Counted from the first letter of the stretch, positions 42,853-49,278 are shown. The stretch: 64,000 nt of DNA from Candidatus Woesearchaeota archaeon (GCA_013202845.1 JABMPT010000013.1:1-64000); one strand, 5' to 3'. The notes: generated from the letters alone by a model not told the origin. Translations and numbers: made by a program.

Positions 42853-42858
42853 TTTACC

Positions 42859-43290
42859 TCAGATAACATCAAATTGCGCTGCATTTCCAGTTCCCGGATC
42901 TGGCTGCGACTTTACTGGTTGCGGTTGTTGCTGTTGCTGAAAACCACCTGATTGTGCAACAAATATCACCAAAGCAGAGTATCCACCGGTTTTTGCCTCA
43001 TACTCAGCCCATTCTGTGAATTTTACATCGACAACTGATTTTCCAACAATGAAAGTGTTGATTTGCTGTTCCAAATCCACTTCACTAGTTGTTGCAAATA
43101 TCTTAACCTGAACCTGTCTTGTTGAAGTACCTTCCTCATATAGAACCAATGCACTGTATCCGCCAGTTTGGTGCTGGTAATTGACCCATTCTGTGAGCTT
43201 TATGTCAACAATGTTTTTGCCAACAATGAAAGCATTAATCTGCTGCTCCAACTCAAGTTCACCAGTAGTAGCTATAACTTTAGTTTGCAT
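42859..43290 (-). CDS. Tandem duplicated Cse60-like protein (143 aa)
   Basis: Two near-equal units of about 55 residues: 2-54 (KVIATTGELELEQQINAFIV ... TGGYSALVLYEEG) and 58-112 (KIFATTSEVDLEQQINTFIV ... TGGYSALVIFVAQ). The unit pattern (LExxINxFIVxKxxVDxK) resembles the Cse60/DUF family of small sporulation-related bacterial proteins. Then a Gln/Pro-rich tail. No membrane segment or catalytic site. Start follows GGGTGAT. Function unknown; the duplication looks like an internal dimer. Confidence 0.7.
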   Translation of the reverse strand: MQTKVIATTGELELEQQINAFIVGKNIVDIKLTEWVNYQHQTGGYSALVLYEEGTSTRQVQVKIFATTSEVDLEQQINTFIVGKSVVDVKFTEWAEYEAKTGGYSALVIFVAQSGGFQQQQQPQPVKSQPDPGTGNAAQFDVI

Positions 43291-43347
43291 TAATAATCAC
43301 CCTGAAAGAAAATAAAAAGATGTGTATTTAAATGTTTTTAGAAGAGA

Positions 43348-43452
43348 TCATTTCTTTCCTTTGTAAATAGGACTCTTAGCCACATTATAATCAAAAATTT
43401 CAACGCTATCATTCGGCACTGTAAGCATCCTTAAACCAACCTCTGCCAAAAC
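43348..43452 (-). pseudogene. In-frame continuation downstream of internal TGA
   Basis: Thirty-four codons in the frame of 43453-43800, beginning GTT TTG right after TGA and ending KSPIYKGKK. Composition and charge pattern look like a C-terminus, so this is probably the separated end of that gene. An internal ATG (LRMLTV) could also start a tiny peptide. Confidence 0.4.
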
Positions 43453-43800
43453 TCAAGCAATGGAGTCAATGTTAGGATATGTATAAAATCCTTTTGCCAA
43501 AACAAGTAGTGGAGAAGAATTATAGCTTTTCTGAACATATTTCATGACAGCCATGTTAATAATTGGATAAGCTTCTTTCCTCCAGTAAATATCTAATTGC
43601 TCAAGATCATTAAAATAACTTATGCGACCTACGCTCCTGAAAAATTTAGGAAAGAAACCATTCAACCGAAAAAAAGAAAACGTGACTCCAGACCATTCGT
43701 TATAATGCGGAGCAACATCAATACCTAAACCAAAAGCATTTACTATAACCTCTAGTTTTTCAAAAGCTGCATCCCTGTGCATGTCATCTGTCTCGCTCAT
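43453..43800 (-). CDS. Hypothetical protein, possibly truncated by in-frame TGA (115 aa)
   Basis: Not recognised; mixed alpha/beta with no export signal. The frame continues past the TGA at 43453-43455 for 34 more codons (VLAEVGLRMLTVPNDSVEIF ... YKGKK) to TGA at 43348-43350 with protein-like composition. So the gene may be a longer 150-residue protein interrupted by a single stop, by mutation, assembly error or recoding. The start MSETDD is preceded by an AT-rich promoter. The sequence around the stop contains no SECIS-like hairpin that I can see. Confidence 0.6.
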   Translation of the reverse strand: MSETDDMHRDAAFEKLEVIVNAFGLGIDVAPHYNEWSGVTFSFFRLNGFFPKFFRSVGRISYFNDLEQLDIYWRKEAYPIINMAVMKYVQKSYNSSPLLVLAKGFYTYPNIDSIA

Positions 43801-43891
43801 AATGGTGAGAATTCGTTCTCAGATTTAAACTTTACCAAAAAATATAAAAATAAATCTCTTCATTAAACTTTTTAGAATTTGAGGTGTTATT

Positions 43892-44119
43892 ATGGCTAAA
43901 TACAGAATCACCTATGATCGGGATGCATGCATAGGTGCAGCAGCATGCGCAGCTTTGGATCCTAAAAGGTTTGAGATGAACGTTGATGGGAAAGCTGACT
44001 TGAAGGGTGGAAAAGAGGTCAAGCCCGGATTATGGGTTTTAGAAGTTGATAGTCTTGGTGAAGCACAAGAAGCTGCAGATGGCTGTCCTGTTGATGTTAT
44101 AAAGGTTGAAGAGTTATAG
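43892..44119 (+). CDS. Ferredoxin with CxxA motif (75 aa)
   Basis: Ferredoxin fold with iron-sulfur ligands at Cys13, Cys19 and the Cys of GCPVDVI near residue 66. The usual second cysteine of CxxCxxC is Ala16 (ACIGAAAC). Three-cysteine ferredoxins hold 3Fe-4S clusters or a 4Fe-4S with an external ligand, as with Asp in Pyrococcus ferredoxin; Ala cannot be a ligand. It would act in low-potential electron transfer. GAGGTG precedes the ATG by 5 nt. The neighbour 44132 is a DUF1858 redox protein, convergent. Confidence 0.9.
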   Translation: MAKYRITYDRDACIGAAACAALDPKRFEMNVDGKADLKGGKEVKPGLWVLEVDSLGEAQEAADGCPVDVIKVEEL

Positions 44120-44131
44120 CACTGGACCAGC

Positions 44132-44353
44132 TTATTTTTTCTTTTCTATTTGCTCATTCATCCTCGTAACAACGTCGTCGATCTCTTTCTTAGATTTTCC
44201 ATGTAGTGCTAAGCCCTGTTCTATTGTTTCAAAGAATGCTGCTCCGCAACCCACACAGTGGACTCCTTCTTCCAGTAATATTTCAACTGTTTCTGGGTGC
44301 TGCTGTGCAAGCTCACCAATCCTCATGTCCTTTGTTATCTTCTTTTTAACCAT
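44132..44353 (-). CDS. DUF1858 redox-disulfide protein (73 aa)
   Basis: The DUF1858 pattern is complete: MRIGELAQQHPETVEILLEEG, then HCVGCGAAFFETIEQGLALHG. The CVGC pair is the redox or metal site of the domain, first noted next to hybrid-cluster proteins. Probably a small redox or sulfur-handling protein. It is convergent with the ferredoxin and divergent from acylphosphatase. Confidence 0.9.
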   Translation of the reverse strand: MVKKKITKDMRIGELAQQHPETVEILLEEGVHCVGCGAAFFETIEQGLALHGKSKKEIDDVVTRMNEQIEKKK

Positions 44354-44440
44354 CTTTAACGATAGTTAAGCAAGTTATATTTAAAGTTTTTGAAAACCAA
44401 AACCACAATAAATAAAAAAGATAAAAACACACATCTAATT

Positions 44441-44719
44441 ATGAAGAAAAGACTTCATCTGACAGTTCATGGGAGAGTGCAAGGAGTTGTATTTCGTTAT
44501 TCTACAAGAAGGATTGCCAGAGAGCTAGAAATAACAGGTTTTGTCAAGAACCTGTCAGATGGAACAGTTGAAGTTATTGCAGAAGGCGAAGAAGAAAACT
44601 TGAAAACATTATTAGAGCACTGCAGAAAAGGACCTTTTTTTGCAAAGGTCATAAAAGTAGAAGAAGAATGGAGTGAATTCATAGAAGAGTTTAAAGAATT
44701 TAATATAGAATACTTCTAA
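44441..44719 (+). CDS. acyP: Acylphosphatase (92 aa)
   Basis: Hydrolyses carboxyl-phosphate bonds such as acetyl phosphate or carbamoyl phosphate. HLTVHGRVQGVVFRYSTRRIA contains the phosphate-binding loop with catalytic Arg (FRY) and GFVKNLSDGTVEVIAEG holds the catalytic Asn. The start is at MKKRLHL; a longer frame from 44390 adds a low-complexity KTKTTINKKDK stretch and is rejected. The length of 92 matches the family. It overlaps the next convergent gene by 4 nt. Confidence 0.94.
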   Translation: MKKRLHLTVHGRVQGVVFRYSTRRIARELEITGFVKNLSDGTVEVIAEGEEENLKTLLEHCRKGPFFAKVIKVEEEWSEFIEEFKEFNIEYF

Positions 44720-45135
44720 TTCGATTGAGTATCACATCCAGAATATAAAACATCAGAACAATTATGGATTATCTCAATCAATTCTTTATCTTTTTGAACA
44801 AGTCGAGCACTCGTCTGCAGTTCATCAGTAATTCTCACCTTACCATCAGCATGTATTGTTCCAACATAGCTTTTGTCAGAGAATATCATGAAGTGTCTTG
44901 GATAAAGATTATGCCTATCATTGTTTGAAGAGCATATATTTAGGTTATAATCTGCAGCCATCTTTGTTAGTTTATCTATCTTATCTTGATAAGGAAGAGC
45001 AGGTTTTTCATTCAGAATTTGATCCAAATCTCCCTCACTTATATCTGGTGAAGTTAAAGAGTTTGCCCAAGGATATATAATATTCACATAAATTGATTCA
45101 CCAATCCTCTCACGCCAATCTGAAAAAACACCCAT
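44716..45135 (-). CDS. Hypothetical protein (139 aa)
   Basis: Not recognised. Mixed helix and strand, with a block SSNNDRHNLYPRHFMIFSDKSYVGTIHADGKVRITDEL that looks like a beta-rich core. Three cysteines in the C-terminal part, no export signal. It lies directly after (2 nt) the sugar nucleotidyltransferase gene in the same direction, so the two form an operon. A role with that enzyme is plausible but not shown. Confidence 0.7.
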   Translation of the reverse strand: MGVFSDWRERIGESIYVNIIYPWANSLTSPDISEGDLDQILNEKPALPYQDKIDKLTKMAADYNLNICSSNNDRHNLYPRHFMIFSDKSYVGTIHADGKVRITDELQTSARLVQKDKELIEIIHNCSDVLYSGCDTQSN

Positions 45136-45137
45136 CT

Positions 45138-45971
45138 TTATTTCCCTCCAAAAATTTCTATAGCTTCCTGGTAAGAATCCCAGCTTCCTATATCATGGGG
45201 TTTACCAACTTCAAAAGCGTACAGTGGAACATTATTGTCGAACAAGTACTGGATAAAGTAACCAGGCGCGTCAGGAGTATTTCCCTTAGCAACCTCTTCT
45301 TCCAAGAAATTTGTTATCAAAGCGAAGTCTTCTTTTTTCAAGAAGTAAAAACCAGGACAAGTAGTTGTAACAACAGGAGCAGGAGATTTCTCTTCAAATA
45401 GAGTTACTCTTCCATCAGGATCATATTTCACTTGTGATTTGCCCTTCATCTTATCCATAGAGCCAGTATCTGTTACACCTATAACACTGGAGTTCTTATC
45501 CTGCATAAGCTTGACCATGTCACCAAGGTCCAAATCCTGAGTGGGCAACCTGTCACCTAACAAGATAATGTAATCATCAGTTAGAGCATGACTATAAGAA
45601 TCCAATCCTAAACTTTCAGAAGTTTCACTGTTCGGTCTTAAACCAGCAGCCAGACACATATCAACAACAGCCCCTCTGTTTTCACCCCAAGATTCTGAGT
45701 TATTATATTTAAGACCGATATTAAAATTATACTGTTTATGAGCTACACCCCACCACTTATCAAACTGTTGTCTGTAATAACTATTAGAAATAACCGTGAC
45801 ATCATTAACAGCAATATCACTCAATCTGTCGAGAATAAAGTTGATGAGAGGCTTCTCACCTATTGGAAGCAAAGGCTTAGGAGTATTCATCACAAAGTCT
45901 CCCTGTCCGACTTCTTTAGCTGTTTTGTACAATCTTGTACCATAACCAGCTCCTAAAATAACAGCTTTCAT
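45138..45971 (-). CDS. Sugar-nucleotide / choline-type nucleotidyltransferase (277 aa)
   Basis: NTP-transferase fold: AVILGAGYGTRLY (about 3-15) and KPLLPIGEKPLI, with catalytic Asp in LLGDRLP (about 136-142) and LFEEKSPAP. ATG at 45971 gives MKAVILGAG; a TTG two codons earlier is rejected. The protein lacks a beta-helix tail, as in RfbA/RmlA- or LicC-like enzymes; the substrate (sugar-1-P or phosphocholine-like) cannot be decided. Probably supplies activated precursors for surface glycan. Confidence 0.85.
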   Translation of the reverse strand: MKAVILGAGYGTRLYKTAKEVGQGDFVMNTPKPLLPIGEKPLINFILDRLSDIAVNDVTVISNSYYRQQFDKWWGVAHKQYNFNIGLKYNNSESWGENRGAVVDMCLAAGLRPNSETSESLGLDSYSHALTDDYIILLGDRLPTQDLDLGDMVKLMQDKNSSVIGVTDTGSMDKMKGKSQVKYDPDGRVTLFEEKSPAPVVTTTCPGFYFLKKEDFALITNFLEEEVAKGNTPDAPGYFIQYLFDNNVPLYAFEVGKPHDIGSWDSYQEAIEIFGGK

Positions 45972-46010
45972 GCACAAAAAGAAATAACAAGAGTATTTTA
46001 AGTCTTTCTG

Positions 46011-46367
46011 TTATTCAAGAATAACTTCTAAATCAGGATCATAATTAAGAGCCATTTCAGCAAGAATGCTTCTGTGACAGTCTGCAGGATCATCTTCATA
46101 GCACGCAACACGCACATCACTCTTAGAAGCTTGCTCTACTAAATCAAGAAAATCATCACATGCGCGTCTAGTAATCTCAGAGATGTATCCATCACGCAGG
46201 TTGTCAAAATTAAAATCCTTATGATAGTTATGTAACAATAGCGGAGAAGGAGACAATTGATGCTTCCAGACACCATTCTCTATCTTCGGTGCTCTCCTGA
46301 CTATATACCACACATCCTGATAAACAGGTTTCTTTGCCTCAGCTATAGACATAGTAATCAATGCCAT
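46011..46367 (-). CDS. DUF488-family protein (118 aa)
   Basis: The C-terminal motif VACYEDDPADCHRSILAEM is the DUF488 signature (C-x-E ... P-x-x-CHR). DUF488 proteins have no settled biochemical role; the paired cysteines suggest a redox or nucleic acid function. Start MALITMSIAEAKKPVYQDVW; a second in-frame ATG five codons later is possible. The upstream region carries a TATA box (46470-46480) and a strong hairpin (46411-46437), which would lie in the leader. Confidence 0.82.
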   Translation of the reverse strand: MALITMSIAEAKKPVYQDVWYIVRRAPKIENGVWKHQLSPSPLLLHNYHKDFNFDNLRDGYISEITRRACDDFLDLVEQASKSDVRVACYEDDPADCHRSILAEMALNYDPDLEVILE

Positions 46368-46410
46368 GAAAAAAGGGAATTAGAAGGATGTTAAAAAGGT
46401 ATAGAAAGTA

Positions 46411-46437
46411 GCCCCTGCTCAAAGAAAGAGCAGAAGC
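46411..46437 (-). ncRNA. Candidate hairpin small RNA or leader
   Basis: On the minus strand GCTTCTGCTC and GAGCAGGGGC pair over 10 bp (two G-U) around a TTTCTTT loop. Read as the other strand, two pairs become C/A mismatches, so the RNA strand is minus. TATA box at 46470-46480 places transcription start near 46449. A CCTTTTT run follows. It could be an independent small RNA or the leader of DUF488. Confidence 0.4.
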
Positions 46438-46469
46438 TGTGTTGTGTGCTGTACAGAGTAGATTAGTGT

Positions 46470-46480
46470 TTTATAAAGGT
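46470..46480 (-). promoter_or_regulatory. TATA box upstream of hairpin/DUF488
   Basis: ACCTTTATAAAA on the minus strand, about 25 nt before the predicted start of the hairpin-containing transcript and about 110 nt before the DUF488 ATG. Confidence 0.5.
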
Positions 46481-46490
46481 TTAGAATATA

Positions 46491-46565
46491 TGCCCCGAGC
46501 GGGATTCGAACCCACGTCCTCTGCTCGAAAAGCAGAGATGATTGGCCGGGCTACACCATCGGGGC
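46491..46565 (-). tRNA. tRNA-Glu (UUC)
   Basis: Acceptor GCCCCGA/TCGGGGC, discriminator A; anticodon stem CTCTGC/GCAGAG with loop TTTTCGA gives TTC. T-arm CGTGGGTTCGAATCCCG. No intron. It is downstream of tRNA-Ile(UAU) in the same orientation, separated by the hairpin module at 46566. Confidence 0.94.
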
Positions 46566-46623
46566 GACGGTCATTTCCGTCGATACCATAACCTCCCGTT
46601 GGTCGGGATGCCAAGGCATCTGA
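46566..46623. repeat. tRNA-flanking hairpin module 3
   Basis: Hairpin A GACGG-TCATTT-CCGTC (46566-46581), ATACC, block B TCCC-GTTGGTC-GGGA, hairpin C GATGCC-AA-GGCATC (46607-46620), then TGA. Abuts the 5' end of tRNA-Glu; lies between two tRNA genes. Confidence 0.65.
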
Positions 46624-46632
46624 ACGAAAATA

Positions 46633-46744
46633 TGGGCCTACCGAGATTTGAACTCGGGACCACTGATTATCCTAGTTTTCTATTGCTAATGGCGCAATAG
46701 GGTCATATAAGACCAGCACTCTAACCAGACTAAGCTATAGGCCC
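46633..46744 (-). tRNA. tRNA-Ile (UAU) with 37-nt intron
   Basis: Acceptor GGGCCTA/TAGGCCC, discriminator A; T-arm CCGAG-TTCAAAT-CTCGG. Anticodon stem CTGGT/ATCAG encloses CT-TAT-A, then an intron (46669-46705), then A. Exon ends fit a bulge-helix-bulge with CCTA/TAGG as central helix; an inner CTATTG/CAATAG stem completes the intron. Mature length 75. Most archaea read AUA with an agmatidine-modified CAU tRNA-Ile2 made by TiaS; a UAU anticodon is reported for a few lineages, for example Nanoarchaeum. Confidence 0.88.
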
Positions 46745-46794
46745 AGTGAAACCTTGAATTCATATTTGTTTTATAAAATTTATGATTTAAATAG

Positions 46795-46808
46795 AATATG
46801 CGGCGGCC
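46795..46808. repeat. att-like direct repeat, distal copy of tRNA-Gly 3' end
   Basis: Fourteen bases, AATATGCGGCGGCC, identical to 47373-47386, where they are the 3' end of tRNA-Gly and flank. Here no tRNA follows. The two copies bracket the nucleotidyltransferase gene at 46828, 578 bp apart. Confidence 0.6.
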
Positions 46809-46827
46809 TGGCTATCTAATATTAATT

Positions 46828-47301
46828 CTACTTTTTAGAATAAATAACTAAATGTTTATTTTTGCTATTAGGAACCATAGGAATTCCCACAAGTTCACCT
46901 AATTCTTGCATCTTAGAATCTTGCATATTTGATTTTCTAATAATAAATATTTCAACATCGTATTTACCTTCAATAAACTTCTTATTTCGATAAGCTAAAT
47001 TCATACTATTATCTGGAAAAGGTTTTCCATCTAGACTCCTATCAAGCCATTTTGGAATTTCATAATCTTCTTCAACAAATACAATAAAATCAAAATCTGA
47101 GTATAAACTACCTCTAAATCCTGGCGATTCGTATTCTCCAAAAGAATTCTTTATAGAGGAGCCAATTAAGAAAATTTTAATTATTTTTTCATCAGGTAGT
47201 AATTTTGATTTTATTTTTTCAATAGCTATATCTCTAAGAGAATCGATTTCTCCTTTTTGAAAAATTCTTTTTCGAGGTCTTTTTTTCAAATATTCTTTCA
47301 T
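46828..47301 (-). CDS. Pol-beta-type nucleotidyltransferase protein (157 aa)
   Basis: The nucleotidyltransferase motif LIGSSIKNSFG ... SDFDFIVFV (G-S, then D-x-D) is visible in the first third, with later KYDVEIFIIRK giving the third acidic residue. ATG at 47301 is chosen over an in-frame TTG at 47319. Such small NTases include minimal MNT antitoxin-like and antibiotic-modifying types; no HEPN partner is adjacent. The gene is bounded by 14-bp direct repeats made of the tRNA-Gly 3' end, so it may be cargo of an integrated element. It is more AT-rich than its neighbours. Confidence 0.75.
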   Translation of the reverse strand: MKEYLKKRPRKRIFQKGEIDSLRDIAIEKIKSKLLPDEKIIKIFLIGSSIKNSFGEYESPGFRGSLYSDFDFIVFVEEDYEIPKWLDRSLDGKPFPDNSMNLAYRNKKFIEGKYDVEIFIIRKSNMQDSKMQELGELVGIPMVPNSKNKHLVIYSKK

Positions 47302-47372
47302 ATAGATATTAAAATTCAATTTATTTATTAATATTGTTAAAGAAAAATAAAGTTACGCAGTCACAAAATAGT

Positions 47373-47386
47373 AATATGCGGCGGCC
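47373..47386. repeat. att-like direct repeat at tRNA-Gly 3' end
   Basis: The copy inside/adjacent to tRNA-Gly: ten bases of tRNA plus four of the flank. Matches 46795-46808. tRNA 3' ends are the common target of tyrosine-recombinase elements, and a XerA-like recombinase is at 51876, but no integrase lies between the repeats. Confidence 0.6.
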
Positions 47387-47448
47387 GGGATTTGAACCCG
47401 GGTCACAACGTTGGCAACGTCGAATACTAACCACTATACTACCACCGC
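47377..47448 (-). tRNA. tRNA-Gly (GCC)
   Basis: GCGGTGG pairs with CCGCCGC (one G-U); anticodon loop TTGCCAA gives GCC. T-arm CCGGGTTCAAATCCCGG. No intron. Hairpin module 4 abuts its 5' end and an att-like repeat covers its 3' end. Confidence 0.94.
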
Positions 47449-47507
47449 GACGGTTATGTCCGTCGACACCATCAGCTTCCTTTCAGTCAGCAGCCTTCGG
47501 CGTCAAC
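47449..47507. repeat. tRNA-flanking hairpin module 4
   Basis: Hairpin A GACGG-TTATGT-CCGTC (47449-47464), ACACC, block B GCT-TCCTTTCAGTC-AGC, hairpin C GCAGCC-TTC-GGCGTC (47490-47504). The G-C/A-T pair at the base of hairpin A co-varies with other copies. Confidence 0.65.
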
Positions 47508-47616
47508 TACGCCATGATTAGCAATTTAGAACTACTTTATAAAATTTATCCTGATTTCACTACGAAGATTTCTCCTCAAACTTTAAAAACAAATAATCAT
47601 TCCCATCAAAAAGGAA

Positions 47617-48345
47617 ATGAAAACATTATACAAAAGTCTCATTCTGATGCCATTAGCTTTAGTTATTGGCTATATTGCTGCAAATATAACTCTTAAACAA
47701 AGAGTCGATAGCAGGATAGAAGAAATCATCGGAGAATTTTATGAGAAAGAAGCAAAGAAGTTCCGCTCAGAATTTGTTCTAATCGGACCGGATTATGAAG
47801 TTCCTGACAGTTTTTCAGTAAACGAAACATTTCAACCAGCACACCCAGAAACCTTGGATAATTATCTGCTCTCAAAAGTAGGATTTAAGATGGAGATTCA
47901 GAATCTGAAATTTGTTGAGAGGGGTACTGATATGCCAAACCTCGGGATGTTTTATGATAAGTATGGCACAGATTATACTTTTGAAGTTAACAATTTTTCT
48001 GAAGATAATGCAATAGAGAAATTGATAATTGGTCACTATGAAAAAAATCTCACAAGTGTTGTATTGATTACAGACGAAAATCATGATGAAATACCAGACA
48101 GGATATGTGTATTTGATTATGTTAATAACACTGATATTACAATAACTCGAAACCGAGACGGAATACTCGAATATGAAAACATTAATGAAGAAGGAGCAAA
48201 AAGACTGTTTGATATGTATACATATGAATATCAGACATTCAAAAAAGAATTTAGAGTTGATGAAAGAATCTTTGAATACGAACCAAAGCTGGAGATAAAC
48301 CAGATAGACCCAAATCACCCCGGAATACCTGGCGGCATATATTAA
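47617..48345 (+). CDS. Membrane-anchored extracytoplasmic protein (242 aa)
   Basis: Not recognised. N-terminal membrane anchor or signal (about 8-26, LILMPLALVIGYIAANITL) then about 215 acidic residues with mixed fold. The second half (LTSVVLITDENHDEIPDRICVFDYVNNTDI) contains Asp/Asn-rich loops resembling calcium-binding patterns (DENHDEIPD). No cysteine clusters except one. It is convergent with 48364. A ribosome site is not obvious; the ATG follows AAAAAGGAA. Confidence 0.7.
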   Translation: MKTLYKSLILMPLALVIGYIAANITLKQRVDSRIEEIIGEFYEKEAKKFRSEFVLIGPDYEVPDSFSVNETFQPAHPETLDNYLLSKVGFKMEIQNLKFVERGTDMPNLGMFYDKYGTDYTFEVNNFSEDNAIEKLIIGHYEKNLTSVVLITDENHDEIPDRICVFDYVNNTDITITRNRDGILEYENINEEGAKRLFDMYTYEYQTFKKEFRVDERIFEYEPKLEINQIDPNHPGIPGGIY

Positions 48346-48363
48346 AACAGAAATTTATAAAAT

Positions 48364-48897
48364 TTACTTATCCTCTTCAACTAACTCTCCCTCTGACTTT
48401 ATCTCTGATTCAAAATGCTCCTCTTCCATCTCCTTCTCCAGCTCTTTCTTTCCTATCTCAAACTTAATCTCTTCATCTGGAGTTAAGTTCTTATTTAATT
48501 TCAGGAAATCCTTGTGAGTCTTGGTTTTAAGCTTTGTTTTCTTATCTTCCTCTTTTCTCTCCTGTACTTTCTTGGTTATAAGTATCATATCGGACCTTAA
48601 AATTAGATGTGACTGTGTTATGAACGCCATCAATACCAGTGCAACATAGATGAACTGCAATACTGCAGTAATGGCTATCACACTAACTCCAAAAAAAGAA
48701 ACAATGCCGTAAACCCCTGATATTGCAAAAACCTGGTTTATCAAGAAGAATATAGCTCCGACAAACAATAATTCCCAGGGTTTCCTGTCAGGATAATTCT
48801 TAGTCCTTAATAAAAATACAAAAGCATAGATTATTATGTAGAACGCCAGAAAAGTATTTACAATAACAAAAAGTCCTTCAGCGTAATTAATAGCCAT
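48364..48897 (-). CDS. Membrane protein with charged cytoplasmic tail (177 aa)
   Basis: Three hydrophobic helices (about 8-31, 43-62, 67-95) followed by a highly charged tail of about 75 residues rich in Lys and Glu (coiled-coil-like, ELEKEMEEEHFESEIKSEGELVEEDK). Resembles small DPANN membrane proteins of unknown role. The tail probably lies in the cytoplasm. It is convergent with 47617 and divergent from the tRNA-Val gene. Confidence 0.75.
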   Translation of the reverse strand: MAINYAEGLFVIVNTFLAFYIIIYAFVFLLRTKNYPDRKPWELLFVGAIFFLINQVFAISGVYGIVSFFGVSVIAITAVLQFIYVALVLMAFITQSHLILRSDMILITKKVQERKEEDKKTKLKTKTHKDFLKLNKNLTPDEEIKFEIGKKELEKEMEEEHFESEIKSEGELVEEDK

Positions 48898-48971
48898 TAG
48901 ATTATGTTTTTGTTTATAAGATATTTAAAACTTTGTCTTCACTAATGAAAAGAAAACAATTCAAAAAGCAA

Positions 48972-48983
48972 ATTTTATAAATA
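48972..48983 (+). promoter_or_regulatory. TATA box for tRNA-Val
   Basis: ATTTTATAAATA lies about 25-35 nt before the tRNA 5' end at 49007. Confidence 0.6.
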
Positions 48984-49006
48984 AAATTCTTTTCGTTTCT
49001 AATCTT

Positions 49007-49079
49007 GGGTCCATGGTCTAGTGGTTATGACGTCGCCTTTACAAGGCGAAGATCCCCGGTTCGATCCCGGGTGGACCCA
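49007..49079 (+). tRNA. tRNA-Val (UAC)
   Basis: Acceptor GGGTCCA/TGGACCC, discriminator A; anticodon stem TCGCC/GGCGA around TTTACAA gives TAC. T-arm CCGGTTCGATCCCGG. No intron. Two hairpin-A modules follow its 3' end, the second preceded by a copy of the tRNA tail. Confidence 0.95.
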
Positions 49080-49081
49080 TA

Positions 49082-49125
49082 TAACGGCATCGTCCGTTAA
49101 CACCTAGTCAGGCACAAGGCCTGAC
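49082..49125. repeat. tRNA-flanking hairpin module 5 (3' side of tRNA-Val)
   Basis: Hairpin A TAACGG-CATCGT-CCGTTA (49082-49099), ACACC, then hairpin GTCAGGC-ACAAG-GCCTGAC (49107-49125). Hairpin A is at the tRNA-proximal end as in the minus-strand cases, although this tRNA is read from the other strand. Confidence 0.6.
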
Positions 49126-49173
49126 GTGACCGAAGGAAACACCATCCTGGTCAAGCTTGATAAAGATTGTCTT

Positions 49174-49210
49174 GGGTGGACCCATACAATGGTTTGCTCC
49201 GTTGACACGC
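49174..49210. repeat. Duplicated tRNA-Val tail plus hairpin module 6
   Basis: GGGTGGACCCATA (49174-49186) repeats 49069-49081, the end of tRNA-Val, followed by hairpin A CAATGG-TTTGCT-CCGTTG (49187-49204) and ACACG. It looks like a second, degraded tRNA-plus-module unit. Confidence 0.55.
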
Positions 49211-49278
49211 AAAGGGGTTTCGCATACGCTCAAGCCCCTATAGCAACATTTAAAAACAGTTCCTGATTCACACGAAAA

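Noticed and set aside
46809-46827. Decayed second tRNA-Gly next to the distal att-like repeat
   Set aside because: The bases following the repeat do not align with the T-arm or variable region of the intact tRNA-Gly.
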